A program made the translations under genes and the position numbers. DNA of 64,000 bases from Channallabes apus (Eukaryota; Chordata; Actinopteri; Siluriformes; Clariidae). The stretch covers positions 26,313,967 to 26,377,966 of the forward strand of contig CM060106.1 of assembly GCA_030522415.1 (NCBI GenBank), given 5' to 3'. Shown in pieces: positions 1 through 12,000 of this stretch (positions within the stretch are counted from its first letter, which is position 1; each line of letters starts with the position of its first letter). Below the pieces are notes generated by a model that saw nothing but the letters and a program-made list of their open reading frames with translations, was not told where the DNA came from and made no database searches.

Positions 1-124
1 CTGGACATAAACCTCTGTGTGGTATTAAAGAGGAATTCCACAGAGTGGCAGGTTTGTCCTTTGTAGTAAAATCGATGACGCATATTTAATATGTAGTCAT
101 ACTATTTATATACATGTATTCATC

Positions 125-160
<36 letters not shown>

Positions 161-910
161 TTGATCCTCCCATAGATGACTTTCTATTTCAGGGTTTTCA
201 AATGTAATTGGGTGCATTGATGGCACCCACATTCCTATTAAAGCTCCTTCAATAAATGAGGGAGACTATGTTAATAGGAAATCTATTCATAGTATCAATG
301 TTCAGGTAACAACTTAATTTTGCGTCCTTAATTTTTTGCCTTGTTAAAATCATTAAACTCATTACTTTTTTCCACATATGTGAGGCAACCCGCATCATTA
401 CTAATAATAAGACAAAATGGCCAGGATCTGTGTCATCATGATGCCAGACATTTCAGCAGGGTATGTTTTTCTTCATACAATGTTTTTTTTTCTTTTTACT
501 ATATTTGTATTGTACACTTGAATCATTACAGGACAGTACAGTAGTTACTTGCTGGGGGACAGGGGATACCCTTGTCTGCCCTATTTAATGCCACACTACC
601 CTGAACCTGATCCTGGACCACAGACACGCTATAACCTGGCTCACAGCTGAACACGGGCCAAGGTGGAGATGACCATAGGGATCCTCACGTCTAGGTTTCA
701 GTGTCTGCGTGGGCTCTGGGTCAGTCCAGAGAGGGCATGTGACAACATAATGGCTTGTGTTGTGCTTCACAACATTGCCACTATAAGAGGAGAGAGCCAC
801 CCTCCTTATATTGAAGAAGATGCCCAGAGGAACCTCTACAGATTTTTGCACACAACAGAGATGGAAGACTTTTGGGAGACAGGATTTGTCAAAATTACTT
901 TTATTAAATA
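1..910 (+). pseudogene. Harbinger (HARBI1-like) transposase, decayed, 5' end outside window
   Basis: Relic of a PIF/Harbinger DDE transposase (DDE_Tnp_4 type), the nuclease that cuts and pastes Harbinger transposons. Readable blocks: EFHRVAG near 33-53; after a TTTCTATTTCAG acceptor, [15 protein letters not shown] at about 204-250 (first catalytic Asp); CEATRIITN near 380-408; LLGDRGYPCLPY near 550-582 (second Asp); RAKVEMTIGILTSRF near 655-698 (catalytic Glu), continuing to a stop at 909-911. A frameshift near 440 and an in-frame stop near 647 (AHS*TRAK) break the reading. The exon 1/2 boundary sits inside the usual AGF-x-VIGCIDG stretch, so the ancestor was spliced. The N-terminus lies upstream of base 1. 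Assignment to the family is firm from the motifs; activity is excluded by the breaks. Confidence 0.8.
128..157. repeat. (AC)n microsatellite
   Basis: About 15 uninterrupted AC dinucleotides, lying in the intron of the Harbinger transposase relic. Confidence 0.95.
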
Positions 911-1084
911 GTTTGCACTGGTCTGCTGTATAGTTCATTTCTTTTTTTCCTGAAAAACAATGAAAGTAAAATGAAATAAAATGTGTGGGTTTTTTTTATG
1001 ACATTGCTTTATATACACACAACACTTTTAACACGCAACAGATTAATATACGCACAAGTTCTCACCTTAAGGCGATGCTCCAGT

Positions 1085-2395
1085 AATTAAATTTCTAGTG
1101 TTGCTTTTTTAATGAATAGCCTTTTCTCTTCCATTTGAAGCTGTATAAGGTCCATCTCCATGTCACTTTTTCTTATTTGTTTTTGAAGACGGACCTTATA
1201 CAGCTCCTGGCAACTACAGTAGGAAGGAAACTAGGAATTATTATTCAAAAATAATTAAATAAATTCTGAGATTCTGTCAGAAAATAAAATGTAAATATGG
1301 ACAACTGCACACAAATTCTTTCACCGCTTAGATCGTGCATTGAGGTTGAAGGAGCTTCATCCGTGAAGAAATCCCCAGGTAGGTACTGTGAAAGAACAAT
1401 GACAGTTTGTTACTCTAATGTAAAAAGGGGGCGCTGCATTATAATGGTATGCATCCTACCTCAGTGGATCTACCAGCATTGTCCACTTCTGTCACAGCAG
1501 ATGTGGTCTCTTCATCTTCATCCTTCAGTGAAAATATGCAAGTATACGTTATCTGGCAAATAACGTAACACTTGCAACTGTGACAGACTGTGTTCTTTCT
1601 GTAGCGTCCAATAATATAATCCCTTTATCTAATCAACCCAGTATCTATAAGAAAATACAACCCAGCATAAAATTCTCAATATTATCAAAGAAAAAAACCA
1701 CTAATGCAGGAAAAAACATGTCAAAGTAATACAACTAAGATCACAATAGCCTATACATCATGGGCAGTTAAATACAGTAAGCCTGCATAAAAACGTTAAG
1801 CATGTTCAAAAGCCTTTAAGTGATAGAGATAGTAATTTATTAATTCATATAATGAAAACAAACCATAGTGGTAAACTTACATTTCACCATGTTAGTGTCA
1901 CTGGTGGCCCTTTATTAATGGACAGAGCCGCTCCTCAGATGGGGTGAGGGGGTGGTGCTGGGCCCCCGCCAGTTAGATGGGCTTCAGCCTTCTTTCTATT
2001 AGCTACATGACAGAACGAATATACTAAACCGTGTTTAATAAATAGTTCAGTGATCGTGTAATAAGATATTACCTTTTTGCAGAGCGTTTTTGTGTTTCAT
2101 TTTCACTTGCCTTCTGCCTCCAGAAGGATTAAACCTTATTAAATAAGAAACCATACATTCCTAGTCAGTATACACTGGTATTTTAACCTAAAGAAATTAA
2201 TGGCAGGAAAAGTAAATGCTTTCATTTAACAGCCAAAAGGATGCGGAAGGGATGTTTAATTATTTTTGCATTATAATAAAAGGAGAGGCGATGTCAAATT
2301 AGCAATTTAATACACTCACACATTTACTCGGTCTTTAATTTTTTGCCAAGTCAACTCTCTTTCTTTAGCCGATGCGTTACACCCAACACTGCCTG
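1085..2395 (-). pseudogene. Harbinger Myb/SANT-like accessory protein, decayed
   Basis: Autonomous Harbinger elements encode a Myb/SANT-like DNA-binding partner that carries the transposase to the nucleus and to the ends. On the minus strand, in order from high to low coordinate: KERELTWQKIKDRV near 2325-2385, NPSGGRRQVKMKHKNALQK near 2080-2135 (usual family form NPSG..RTW.QVK.KYKNI.Q), NRKKAEAHLTGGGPAPPP near 1935-2000, EVDNAGRSTEV near 1460-1490, and a charged C-terminal helix with QKQIRKSDMEMDLIQLQMEE near 1125-1190. The blocks are separated as exons would be, but stops and gaps mean no intact product. It lies convergent to the transposase relic, as expected for one Harbinger element. Element ends were not located. 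Confidence 0.65.
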
Positions 2396-2726
2396 CCACT
2401 AGTCTTTGCCTTCCCTTAACACTTTAAAATATCTGTTGTCTTATTAGCAGCAAAAATATATATATTTTTTAAAATTTTAAATAAAACTTTATCACATGTA
2501 AGCAATTTAACAGAAATTTCCAACACTTTTAGAATTTTTTTTCCTGTTTCTGGCTAAATTTTAAATAACTTTCTAATGCTCTCCCTTACGCACCACTCGT
2601 ATACAACACCACTATTATACAGGTCCTTCTCAAAAAATTAGCATATTGTGATAAAGTTAATTATTTTCTGTAATGTACTGATAAACATTAGACTTTCATA
2701 TATTTTAGATTCATTACACACAACTG

Positions 2727-2780
2727 CCCCGCGACCCTGAACACAGGATTAAGCGGTATAGAAAATGAATGAATGAATGA
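2727..2780 (+). mobile_element. Very short Mermaid-like SINE 3' tail insertion
   Basis: The 54-bp insert ends in AAGCGGTATAGAAAATGAAT plus GAATGAATGA and is flanked by a perfect 12-bp duplication TACACACAACTG (2715-2726 and 2781-2792). Removing insert plus one repeat restores a continuous Tc1 terminal repeat. This is an extreme 5' truncation of the SINE whose longer copy lies at 48221-48524. Confidence 0.85.
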
Positions 2781-3013
2781 TACACACAACTGAAGTAGTT
2801 CAAGCCTTTTATTGTTTTAATATTGATGATTGTGGCATACAGCTCATGAAAACCCCAAATCCCTATCTCAAAAAATTAGCATATCATGAAAAGGTTCTCT
2901 AAACGAGCTATTAACCTAATCATCTGAATCAACTAATTAACTCTAAACACCTGCAAAAGGTTCCTGAGGCTTTTAAAAACTCCCAGCCTGGTTCATTACT
3001 CAAAACCGCAATC

Positions 3014-3779
3014 ATGGGTAAGACTGCCAACCTGACTGCTGTCCAGAAGGCCATCATTGACACCCTCAAGCAAGAGGGTAAGACACAGAAAGACATTTCT
3101 GAACGAATAGGCTGTTCCCAGAGTGCTGTATCAAGGCACCTCAGTGGGAAGTCTGTGGGAAGGAAAAAGTGTGGCAGAAAATGCTGCACAACGAGAAGAG
3201 GTGACCGGGCCCTGAGGAAGACTGTGGAGAAGGACCGATTCCAGACCTTGGGGGACCTGCGGAAGCAGTGGACTGAGTCTGGAGTAGAAACATCCAGAGC
3301 CACCGTGTACAGGCGTGTGCAGGAAATGGGCTACAGGTTGCAAATTTTGCATGTCATTCGGAAATCAAGGTGCCAGAGTCTGGAGGAAGACTGGGGAGAG
3401 GGAAATGCCAAAATGCCTGAAGTCCAGTGTCAAGTACCCACAGTCAGTGATGGTCTGGGGTGCCATGTCAGCTGCTGGTGTTGGTCCACTGTGTTTTATC
3501 AAGGGCAGGGTCAATGCAGCTAGCTATCAGGAGATTTTGGAGCACTTCATGCTTCCATCTGCTGAAAAGCTTTATGGAGATGAAGATTTCATTGTTCAGC
3601 ACGACCTGGCACCTGCTCACAGTGCCAAAACCACTGGTAAATGGTTTACTGACCATGGTATTACTGTGCTCAATTGGCCTGCCAACTCTCCTGACCTGAA
3701 CCCCATAGAGAATCTGTGGGATATTGTGAAGAGACACAAGACACAAGAATCTGCAAAAGGATTCCTGACCAAGTATTGA
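3014..3779 (+). pseudogene. Tc1 transposase of element A, deleted and frameshifted
   Basis: Tc1-family DD34E transposase. The ATG at 3014 opens the paired helix-turn-helix DNA-binding region (DISERIGCSQSAVSRHLSG, then SRATVYRRVQEMGYR). At about 3338-3340 the text jumps from the end of the DNA-binding domain to the middle of the catalytic core, so the first catalytic Asp (the DES/DET motif) is missing and the frame changes. The second frame continues with SVMVWGAMSAAG, VQHDLAPAHS (second Asp) and SPDLNPIENLW (Glu). Near 3745 the C-terminal helix region is also shortened before AKGFLTKY. The product cannot be catalytic. Confidence 0.85.
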
Positions 3780-4224
3780 GTGCAGAACTAAACATAATTA
3801 TTTGAAGGTTGACTTTTTTTGTATTAAAAACCCTTTTCTTTTATTGGTCGGATGAAATATGCTAATTTTTTGAGATAGGGATTTTGGGTTTTCATGAGCT
3901 GTATGCCACAATCATCAATATTAAAACAATAAAAGGCTTGAACTACTTCAGTTGTGTGTAATGGATCTAAAATATCTGAAAGTCTAATGTTTATCAGCAC
4001 TATTGTCAGTGAGTATGAGGCCATCACTAATGACATCATATCCTGTATTGACCAGAAGAGCATAGCGTTAACAATGCTACAATGTCCAGTTTCTTTTTTG
4101 TCTTAAAACTAGGTCTGTCGATATGAACACCTTGACGCATGTGATTAATCTAGACATTTTAAAGCATTACTATTATTTTTGTCAGAAGTTGCAATTTTAA
4201 TATGCAATTTTAACAAAAAATTAC

Positions 4225-4576
4225 AATTTGAATACCTCTCAGAAATCTCAGATACGGAAGGGAGATACATAATAGTTTCAGGGAAAATAGTTGACACTAT
4301 CATAACAATATGTAATATTTATGCTCCCTGCCGGAACTGATTTAACTTTTTATAGGAAAATATTTGATTTGCTGATAGGAGCCAAAGGAATTGTCTTATG
4401 TGGTGGAGATTGGAACATCTGTCTTAACCCAAAATTAGATTAATCAAAAAATTCAAATGCCACCTCATTACATAGAAAAATTCATGTTCTAATGACAGAG
4501 ATGGGTATACTAGATCTTTGGAGAGATTTTTATCCATCAGGTCGTGACTATAATTTTTACTCGTGCCCTCATGACA
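4225..4576 (+). pseudogene. L1/Tx1-type LINE ORF2 endonuclease fragment (left of Tc1 insertion)
   Basis: Decayed apurinic-type endonuclease domain of an L1/Tx1-like LINE ORF2. Readable: EGRYIIVSGKIVDT near 4250-4295, ICNIYAPC, GGDWNICLNPKLD near 4404-4442 (the GDFN-type catalytic block), then ILDLWRDFYPSGRDYNFYS up to base 4576. The text stops at the Tc1 element and resumes at 6202. Several stops and frameshifts show it is old. Confidence 0.7.
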
Positions 4577-4578
4577 TA

Positions 4579-6199
4579 CAGTGGTGTGAAAAACTATTTG
4601 CCCCCTTCCTGATTTCTTATTCTTTTGCATGTTTGTCACACTTAAATGTTTCTGCTCATCAAAAACCGTTAACTATTAGTCAAAGATAACATAATTGAAC
4701 ACAAAATGCAGTTTTTAAATGAAGGTTTACGCTATTAAGGGAGAAAAAAAACTCCAAATCTACATGGCCCTGTGTGAAAAAGTGATTGCCCCCCTTGTTA
4801 AAAAATAACTTAACTGTGGTTTATCACACCTGAGTTCAATTTCTGTAGTCACCCCCAGGCCTGATTACTGCCACACCTGTTTCAATCAAGAAATCACTTA
4901 AATAGGAGCTACCTGACACAGAGAAGTAGACCAAAAGCACCTCAAAAGCTAGACATCATGATAAGATCCAAAGAAATTCAGGAACAAATGAGAACAAAAG
5001 TAATTGAGATCTATCAGTCTGGTAAAGGTTATAAAGCCATTTCTAAAGCTTTGGGACTCCAGCGAACCACAGTGAGAGCCATTATCCACAAATGGCAAAA
5101 ACATGGAACAGTGGTGAACCTTCCCAGGAGTGGCCGGCCGACCAAAATTACCCCAAGAGCGCAGAGACAACTCATCCGAGAGGCCACAAAAGACCCCAGG
5201 ACAACATCTAAAGAACTGCAGGCCTCACTTGCCTCAATTAAGGTCAGTGTTCACGACTCCACCATAAGAAAGAGACTGGGCAAAAACGGCCTGCATGGCA
5301 GATTTCCAAGGCACAAACCACTTTTAAGCAAAAAGAACATTAAGGGTCGTCTCAATTTTGCTAAAAAAAAACATCTCAATGATTGCCAAGACTTTTGGGA
5401 AAATACCTTGTGGACCGACGAGACAAAAGTTGAACTTTTTGGAAGGTGCGTGTCCCGTTACATCTGGCGTAAAAGTAACAGCATTTCAGAAAAAGAACAT
5501 CATACCAACAGTAAAATATGGTGGTGGTATTGTGATGGTCTGGGGTTGTTTTGCTGCTTCAGGACCTGGAAGGCTTGCTGTGATAGATGGAACCATGAAT
5601 TCTACTGTCTACCAAAAAATCCTGAAGGAGAATGTCCGGCCATCTGTTCGTCAACTCAAGCTGAAGCGATCTTGGGTGCTGCAGCAGGACAATGTCCCAA
5701 AACACACCAGCAAATCCACCTCTGAATGGCTGAAGAAAAACAAAATGAAGACTTTGGAGTGGCCTAGTCAAAGTCCTGACCTGAATCCTATTGAGATGTT
5801 GTGGCATGACCTTAAAAAGGCGGTTCATGCTAGAAAACCCTCAAATAAAGCTGAATTACAACAATTCTGCAAAGATGAGTGGGCCAAAATTCCTCCAGAG
5901 CGCTGTAAAAGACTCATTGCAAGTTATTGCAAACGCTTGATTGCAGTTATTGCTGCTAAGGGTGGCCCAACCAGTTATTAGGTTCAGGGGGCAATTACTT
6001 TTTCACACAGGGCCATGTATGTTTGGATTTTTTTTCTCCCTAAATAATAAAACCCCTCATTTAAAAACTGCATTTTGTGTTTACTAGTGTTATCTTTGAC
6101 TAATAGTTAAATGTGTTTGATGATCAGAAACATTTTGTGTGACAAACATGCAAAAGAATAAGAAATCAGGAGGGGGGCAAATAGTTTTTCACACCACTG
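4579..6199 (+). mobile_element. Tc1-like element B, 1621 bp, complete ends, TA duplication
   Basis: Termini CAGTGGTGTGAAAAACTATT and its reverse complement are both present, bordered by TA at 4577-4578 and 6200-6201. Terminal inverted repeats run about 220 bp with scattered mismatches; the inner edge reads GGCCCTGTGTGAAAAAGT on the left and its complement on the right, an IR/DR layout. It sits inside the endonuclease domain of an older LINE. Its length equals that of element D at 39608-41228, and I found no difference between them by eye. Confidence 0.95.
4958..5981 (+). pseudogene. Tc1 transposase of element B, one frameshift
   Basis: DD34E Tc1 transposase that is nearly complete. Start ATG 4958. 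The N-terminal HTH pair spans about residues 1-110 (YKAISKALGLQRTTVRAII, a GRP-like patch SGRPTKITP, then DSTIRKRLGKNGLHGR). Catalytic residues: Asp in LWTDETKVELFG (5408-5443), Asp in LQQDNVPKHT, Glu in SPDLNPIEMLW, with 34 residues between the last two. The frame changes between about 5445 and 5490 (one extra or two missing bases around the WRKSNS/KVTAFQ overlap), so no single ORF spans the core. The second frame runs to TAG at 5979-5981 and ends AKGGPTSY, the usual Tc1 C-terminus. Without a frameshift the length would be about 340 aa, normal for the family. The same break occurs in element D. Confidence 0.92.
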
Positions 6200-6201
6200 T
6201 A

Positions 6202-8194
6202 TACTCAAGGATAGACTATTTTTTTTGCACTAAAACGAGATCGCCATACTGTAGAATACAAAGCTGTGGTATATGATCTATTGATTTGTTTGATCATGCG
6301 CCTCTCTCTTACACTATACATATTAGAGATAATCCAGGAAGAACACAGTGGAGGTTAAATACAAGCATTCTAAAAAAACACAAATTTCAAACTTAAATTA
6401 AGGAGGATATAAGAGTATTCCTTGAAGAAAATGATAAAGGGGGAGTTAAATCGGCCATAGTATGGGATGCCTAAAAAGCAGTCATTAAGGGTAGAATTAT
6501 ATCCTTTTGTCCCTATGAAAAGAAATTAAAGCAATTAAGACTAACAAATCTCAATAATGAACTAAAAGATCTTGAGATACAACACAAAAAGGAACAAAAA
6601 TCAAACCTGATGATCGATGTAAAGAAAATTAGAATTGAAATAAATATAATGTACTCTCAAGATATTGAAAGAAAGATGGTATTTACGAAACAGAAATACA
6701 GTACTATGAATCAGGCTCTTAATCAACTAAACTTTTGGCAAGAAGCTACAAACAGCATAATACAATATATACAATAAGGGATTTAAATTCTAAAAACATA
6801 CAATATAAACAAAATGAAATGCAAAAAAAACGTTTTAAAAATACTACAAGTTATTGTATGCACAAGCACATCTACAGGATGAGCAACAGATTGGACAATT
6901 CCTTGATTACCTCAACTCAACAGTTATAACAGAGGAACTAAATCAAGCATTAATAGCTGTGATAACTGAGACAGAACTAAATAACGCCATCGGCTCAAGA
7001 CGAATAAGTCTCCTGGCTTTGATGGCTTTACGTCAGAGTGGTATAAGACTTTTCGATCTGAATTAATACAGTGTCTTCTTCGGGCGTGCAATACATCTTT
7101 AATGGAGGCCAAAATACCTCCATCATGGATCGAGGCAGTCATCCCAAAAGAGGGAAAAGATAGATTAGAATGTAGTTCATACAGATCAATTTCGATCCTG
7201 AACGTCGATTACAAATTATATACAAGGATCCTTGCCAAAAGACTAGAAAAGATTCTCCCACAACTAATACATAACGATCAGACTGGGTTTATCTCTTAAA
7301 GATAAACTCATGATAATCTATGCATATATTAAGTCATATTCAACAAGACAAACTGGAAGCTCTTAGAAAAATGAGTTTACACTATAGATGCGGAAAAAAG
7401 CTTTTGATTCCGTAAGTTGGCTTTTCCTATATAAAGCTCTTGAAAGATTTGACATTCACAAATCAGGGGCATCGTTCGGATGCCCCTGTTAGGGGCATCC
7501 GAACGATATATAATAAACCATCTGTCCGAAAAAAAATAAATGGGTACCTTTCAGATACCATTATATTAGAACCTGGATCATGACAGGGATGACCAATTTC
7601 ACCACTGCTTTTTGCGATCTACTGTATATAGAGCCTCTCGCACAGTGGATAAGGCAGGCTGAAAACATCAAAGGCATCTGTATTAATGGAGAAGATCACA
7701 AATTGGCATTATATGCTGATGATATTTTGATTTATTAACAGTAAGTAAACACACTAACTTATTTCCTGAATTAATTAATCTGGCAGATATGCAGGATACA
7801 AATTACATATGCAAAAATCGCAAACTTTGACTTTGAATTATACTCCTCCAAAATATATTAGAGATAAATTCCGTCTTAATTGGCATCAGAATTCACTGAA
7901 ATATTTGGGAATATACTTAACGAAAGAAATAAAAAATTTTTGAAATGTACCAACTCTCACATATGGCGGGAATTTGGTTGGAAGTGCCTTATCAGATTTT
8001 TTATTACTCCGAAACAGAAAGCACATATTGAGGGAGGGGACACCAAATGTTGGAGACAGTGTGGATTTCGGGAAGCCAATCACTACCATATATTTTGGGA
8101 GTGCCCAGTGATAAGACCTTTCTGGGCAGACCTTCATAATTGGAAAGCATACTTAACACTTCAATGCTTTTGCACTTTTCCACATTATTTTTAG
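6202..8194 (+). pseudogene. L1/Tx1-type LINE ORF2, reverse transcriptase to C-terminus, decayed
   Basis: Continuation of the LINE fragment at 4225-4576. SRIDYFFCTKT at 6209-6241 completes the endonuclease. The linker KAVIKGRIISF lies near 6476-6510, then coiled charged sequence. RT blocks: PPSWIEAVIPKEGKDRLECS from about 7117, YRSISILNVDYKLYTRILAK, NDQTGFIS near 7275, KKAFDSVSWLFLYKALERF near 7395-7450, SRQGCPISPLLFAIYIEPLA (with frameshifts) near 7580-7640, LALYADDILIY near 7703-7737 (catalytic YADD). The C-terminus keeps a zinc-knuckle-like CWRQCGFREANHYHIFWECP at about 8052-8110. Many stops; a small palindromic insertion disrupts it at 7465-7507. Confidence 0.8.
7465..7507. repeat. Perfect hairpin (17-bp arms, 3-nt loop) inside LINE relic
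   Basis: ATCGTTCGGATGCCCCT (7471-7487), loop GTT, then its exact reverse complement (7491-7507). The motif AGGGGCATC occurs at 7465-7473, inverted at 7479-7487 and direct at 7491-7499, so hairpins of two kinds nest. The right arm matches the expected LINE text (IRTIY region); the left part looks copied from it. Confidence 0.9.
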
Positions 8195-8199
8195 GAAGT

Positions 8200-9054
8200 G
8201 TCGCATACTGTCAGATCGACTGATTAACTCCGACAAAGTGTTGATAGTAGGGGACTTTAATATTCATGTAGCTGATGCTAATGAAGCTTGATGTTGATAA
8301 CACAAATCATTACCTCTTAGTATATACTTTACCTATAGAATAGATTAGCTTTGTCTCCCCATGTTATCGATTTAGTAGAAATATTAATCCGACCACCAAA
8401 GAGAGATTCACAAGTAATCTGCCGAATTGGTTCCAAGACATTACTAGACCCCTAAATGCAGATGATCTAGATAAATTAACTAACAGCATAGGCACTGTTT
8501 TTACCAGCACATAAGGTACTTTTGCTCCCATCAGATTAAAAAATGTCAGAGAAAAAAACACCTGCATCATGGTACAATAGTCATACACACGCCCTCAAGA
8601 GAGCAACCTGTAACCTCGAGCGAAAGTTTTTAGAATCGCATATAAAGTATAGACCTGTCCAAGTATAGACAGGCTCTAAAAGCTGCTAGGGCCGAGCATC
8701 TAAGCCAACTGATAGCAAGAAACCAAAACAATCCCAGGTTCTTATTTAGTACAGTGGCTAGACTAACAAAACCTATCTGATATCTGCAGAGAGTACTCCA
8801 TCACAGGTAGTGAAGACTTTATGAATTTCTTTAATGAAAGAATCGTTAGTATTAGGAAGAAAATAATGGATGTTCAACCTCTAATAGCATCTCGTGTTCC
8901 AATCCAGCCTATAGCTCCACATTTAGATTTTCAATGCTTTACAGGTATAGGACAGGAAGCTGTACAAACTTATCACCACGTCTAAGTCAACCACGTCTAA
9001 GGTCACGTCCCTAAATCTTTCAAGTTGGCAGTTATTAAGCCTCTTCTTAAAAAA
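8200..9054 (+). pseudogene. L2-type LINE fragment, family B (left copy), decayed
   Basis: Endonuclease and linker parts of an L2-clade LINE: VLIVGDFNIHVADANE near 8240-8290, then linker sequence colinear with the L2 at 9.5-10.3 kb, EFMNFFNERIVSIRKKI near 8815-8865, and [13 protein letters not shown] ending near 9050. Frameshifts and stops throughout. Text from about 8884 onward matches, at roughly 85 percent by eye, the start of the family B copy at 12448. Confidence 0.65.
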
Positions 9055-12000
9055 ATTAAATTGCTAGGGTTACTGTCTAATATACTCTGTTTAACTGAAA
9101 CATGGGTTAAACAGGACGAGTATGTAGCTCTAAATGAAGCTAGTCCTCCTGGGTACAGCTACATACACCAGCCTCGGTTAACTGGTAGAGGAGGAGGCGT
9201 CGCAGTTATTCATAATGATAATCTGTCTATCGTACAAAAACACGGACACAAATTTAACTCATTTGAAATTCTCTATAGTAACATAAGTCTATTTAAGTAT
9301 ATTAAATCAGCTCAGTCGATTCCACTAATTATAATTTACAGACCTCCAGGGCCGTATTCTGAATTTCTTAGTGAATTTGCGGATTTCATCTCAGACCTGG
9401 TCGTTTCTGTAGACAAAGCGTTAATTGCTGGAGATTTTAACATTCATTTTGAGAATCCAGAAGACCCTCTGAGAACAGCATTTATATCCATACTGGACTC
9501 CGTAGGCGTAAATCAGTGTGTAGTAGGACCCACTCATAAAGCAGGTCACACTTTAGATTTAGTAATATTCTTCGGATTAATTATAAGAAATGTATTCACA
9601 ATTCCACTGTCTGAAATTATCTCAGATCACTATCTTGTCTCCATTCAAGTGTGTCACAGTGATAATGTACGCGCAGCACCGCGCTACCGTATTAAACGTA
9701 CATTTACATCAACTACCACTCAGAGTTTTATCAGTAATCTCCCAGAGTTACCAACTTCGATTAGGTCACCGTCTGACCCCACAGAACTCGATCAGGCGAC
9801 TGAATATTTAGAGTCGACACTTCGTTGTACCTTAGATAATGTAGCTCCAGCTAAAAGAAAAATTATCAGAGATAAGAAACTCGCTCCCTTGGTATAACGA
9901 TCACACGCGCACTTTAAAACAGACTGCTCGGAAATTAGAGCGTAAATGGCATCAAACTAAATTATTGGTATTTCAAATAGCATGGAAAGAGAGCATCCTG
10001 AACTATAGGAAAGCTCTTAGTGTAGCTAGATCAACGTATCTCTCCACTCTTATAGAAGAAAATAAAAATAATCCTAGATTTTTATTTAATACCGTAGCCA
10101 AATTAACCAGAAATAAGACCACTACAGAAATCTCCACAACAACATCATGCAATAGTGAGGACTTCATGAACTTTTTTAATAATAAAATTGTAAATATTAG
10201 GCATAAAATTGAGGCTTTGAAACCAAACAATGTAATTGATACAGATGTTAACCTAGCCATGTCAGATTCAAACCTAGAATACTTTACTCCTCTTGAAGAG
10301 AATGAACTAATTTCACTCATCTCTTCTGCAAATTCATCAACCTGTATATTAGATCCTATACCGACTCATTTTCTTAAACAGATAGTACCAGTAATAACAG
10401 AACCGCTGTTGAGAATAATTAATTTCTCACTTAGCATTGGTTATGTTCCAAAATCTTTTAAAGTAGCAGTTATTAAACCAATAATTAAGAAACCTGACCT
10501 CGACCCCTGTCAGCTGTCCAATTACAGGCCAATATCAAACCTCCCCTTTATCTCTAAGATTCTGGAAAAGATAGTAGCGGAGCAGCTATGCTCATATCTA
10601 CATAGAAATAGCATACATGAACTGTATCAGTCAGGATTTAGGCCTCATCACAGCACAGAAACAGCACTCGTTAAAGTAGTAAATGACCTCCTATTGGCCT
10701 CTGATCAGGGTTGTGTAACTATGCTTGTATTACTCGACCTCAGTGCAGCTTTTGACACTATTGATCACGCTATTCTTCTTCACAGATTAGAAAATGTAGT
10801 AGAAATTAAGGGTACAGCCCTCTCCTGGCTCAGATCCTATTTGACCGATCGTTATCAGTATGTAGACTTAAATGGTGATTATTCTGCATGTTCTCTAGTG
10901 GAGTTTGGCGTTCCGCAGGGTTCAGTTTTAGGCCCACTGCTTTTTTCCCTTTACATGCTTCCTCTGGGCAACATAATCCGTAAGCATGGTATTAGTTTTC
11001 ATTGTTATGCTGACGACACACAGCTATACGTCTCAACAAAACCTGATGAGAAAAACCATCTTACTAAAGTTGAGCAATGTGTGCAGGACATAAGAAATTG
11101 GATGCTAATTAACTTCCTTCTGCTTAATCCGGATAAGACAGAAGTTCTAGTCATAGGGCCGCATACAGCTAGAAGTAAAATCTTAGATCACACCGTAACT
11201 TTAGATGGCCTTTCTGTTCCGTCAAGTGCAACAGTAAAAGACCTCGGTGTGATTATAGATTCCAGCCTTTCATTTGAAGCTCATGTAGATAATATCACCA
11301 GGATAGCATTCTTTCACCTCAGAAATATCGCCAAAATAAGAAATATATTGTCGCTAAACGATGCAGAAAAACTAGTTCATGCTTTTATCACTTCTAGGTT
11401 GGACTATTGTAATGCCTTACTGTCTGGTTGTTCAGTTAGGTGCATAAACAAGCTTCAGCTAGTCCAGAATGCAGCAGCGAGAGTCCTCACTAGAACCAGA
11501 AGATATGAGCACATCACCCCTATCCTATCTTCACTGCATTGGCTCCCTGTGAAATTTCGCATTGATTTTAAAATACTACTCTTGACATATAAGGCATTAA
11601 ATGGTCTCGCCCCGCAGTATCTGAGCGAACTGCTAGTGTCTTACGATCCCCCACGCCTACTTCGGTCAAAGGATGCAGGCTGCTTATCAGTACCGCGTAT
11701 TATGAAAACTACAGCTGGGGGCAGAGCTTTTTCTTACCAAGCCCCAAAATTATGGAATAGTCTTCCAAATAGTGTTCGGGACTCAGACACAGTCTCAGTG
11801 TTTAAGTCTAGGCTCAAAACCTATTTATTTAGCCAAGCATTTTTATAAATAGATTTGCCATAAGGTAAAGGAGCAGATCTGGGGGACTCATGGACGTAGA
11901 GTATTATGGTGAACTGGTATGTTTCAGATGCTGTCTTCCTCAGTCTCATTTGATCACTCAGGTTTGTTGACGGTGAGGTGATTGTTTGCTTTACATCTCA

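Larger units (their letters stand above)
2620..3999 (+). mobile_element. Tc1-like element A, internally deleted, right end truncated
   Basis: The left terminus CAGGTCCTTCTCAAAAAATT begins right after a TA at 2618-2619. Internal sub-repeat AAAAAATTAGCATAT occurs near the left end, near 2870, and inverted near 3860, as in IR/DR-type Tc1 elements. The right inverted repeat stops near 3999 instead of running on to the outer CAGGTCCTTCTC sequence. The element also carries a 54-bp SINE tail insertion at 2727-2780. Confidence 0.85.

Noticed and set aside
585..938. 117-aa minus-strand ORF
   Set aside because: Antisense shadow of the Harbinger transposase C-terminus.
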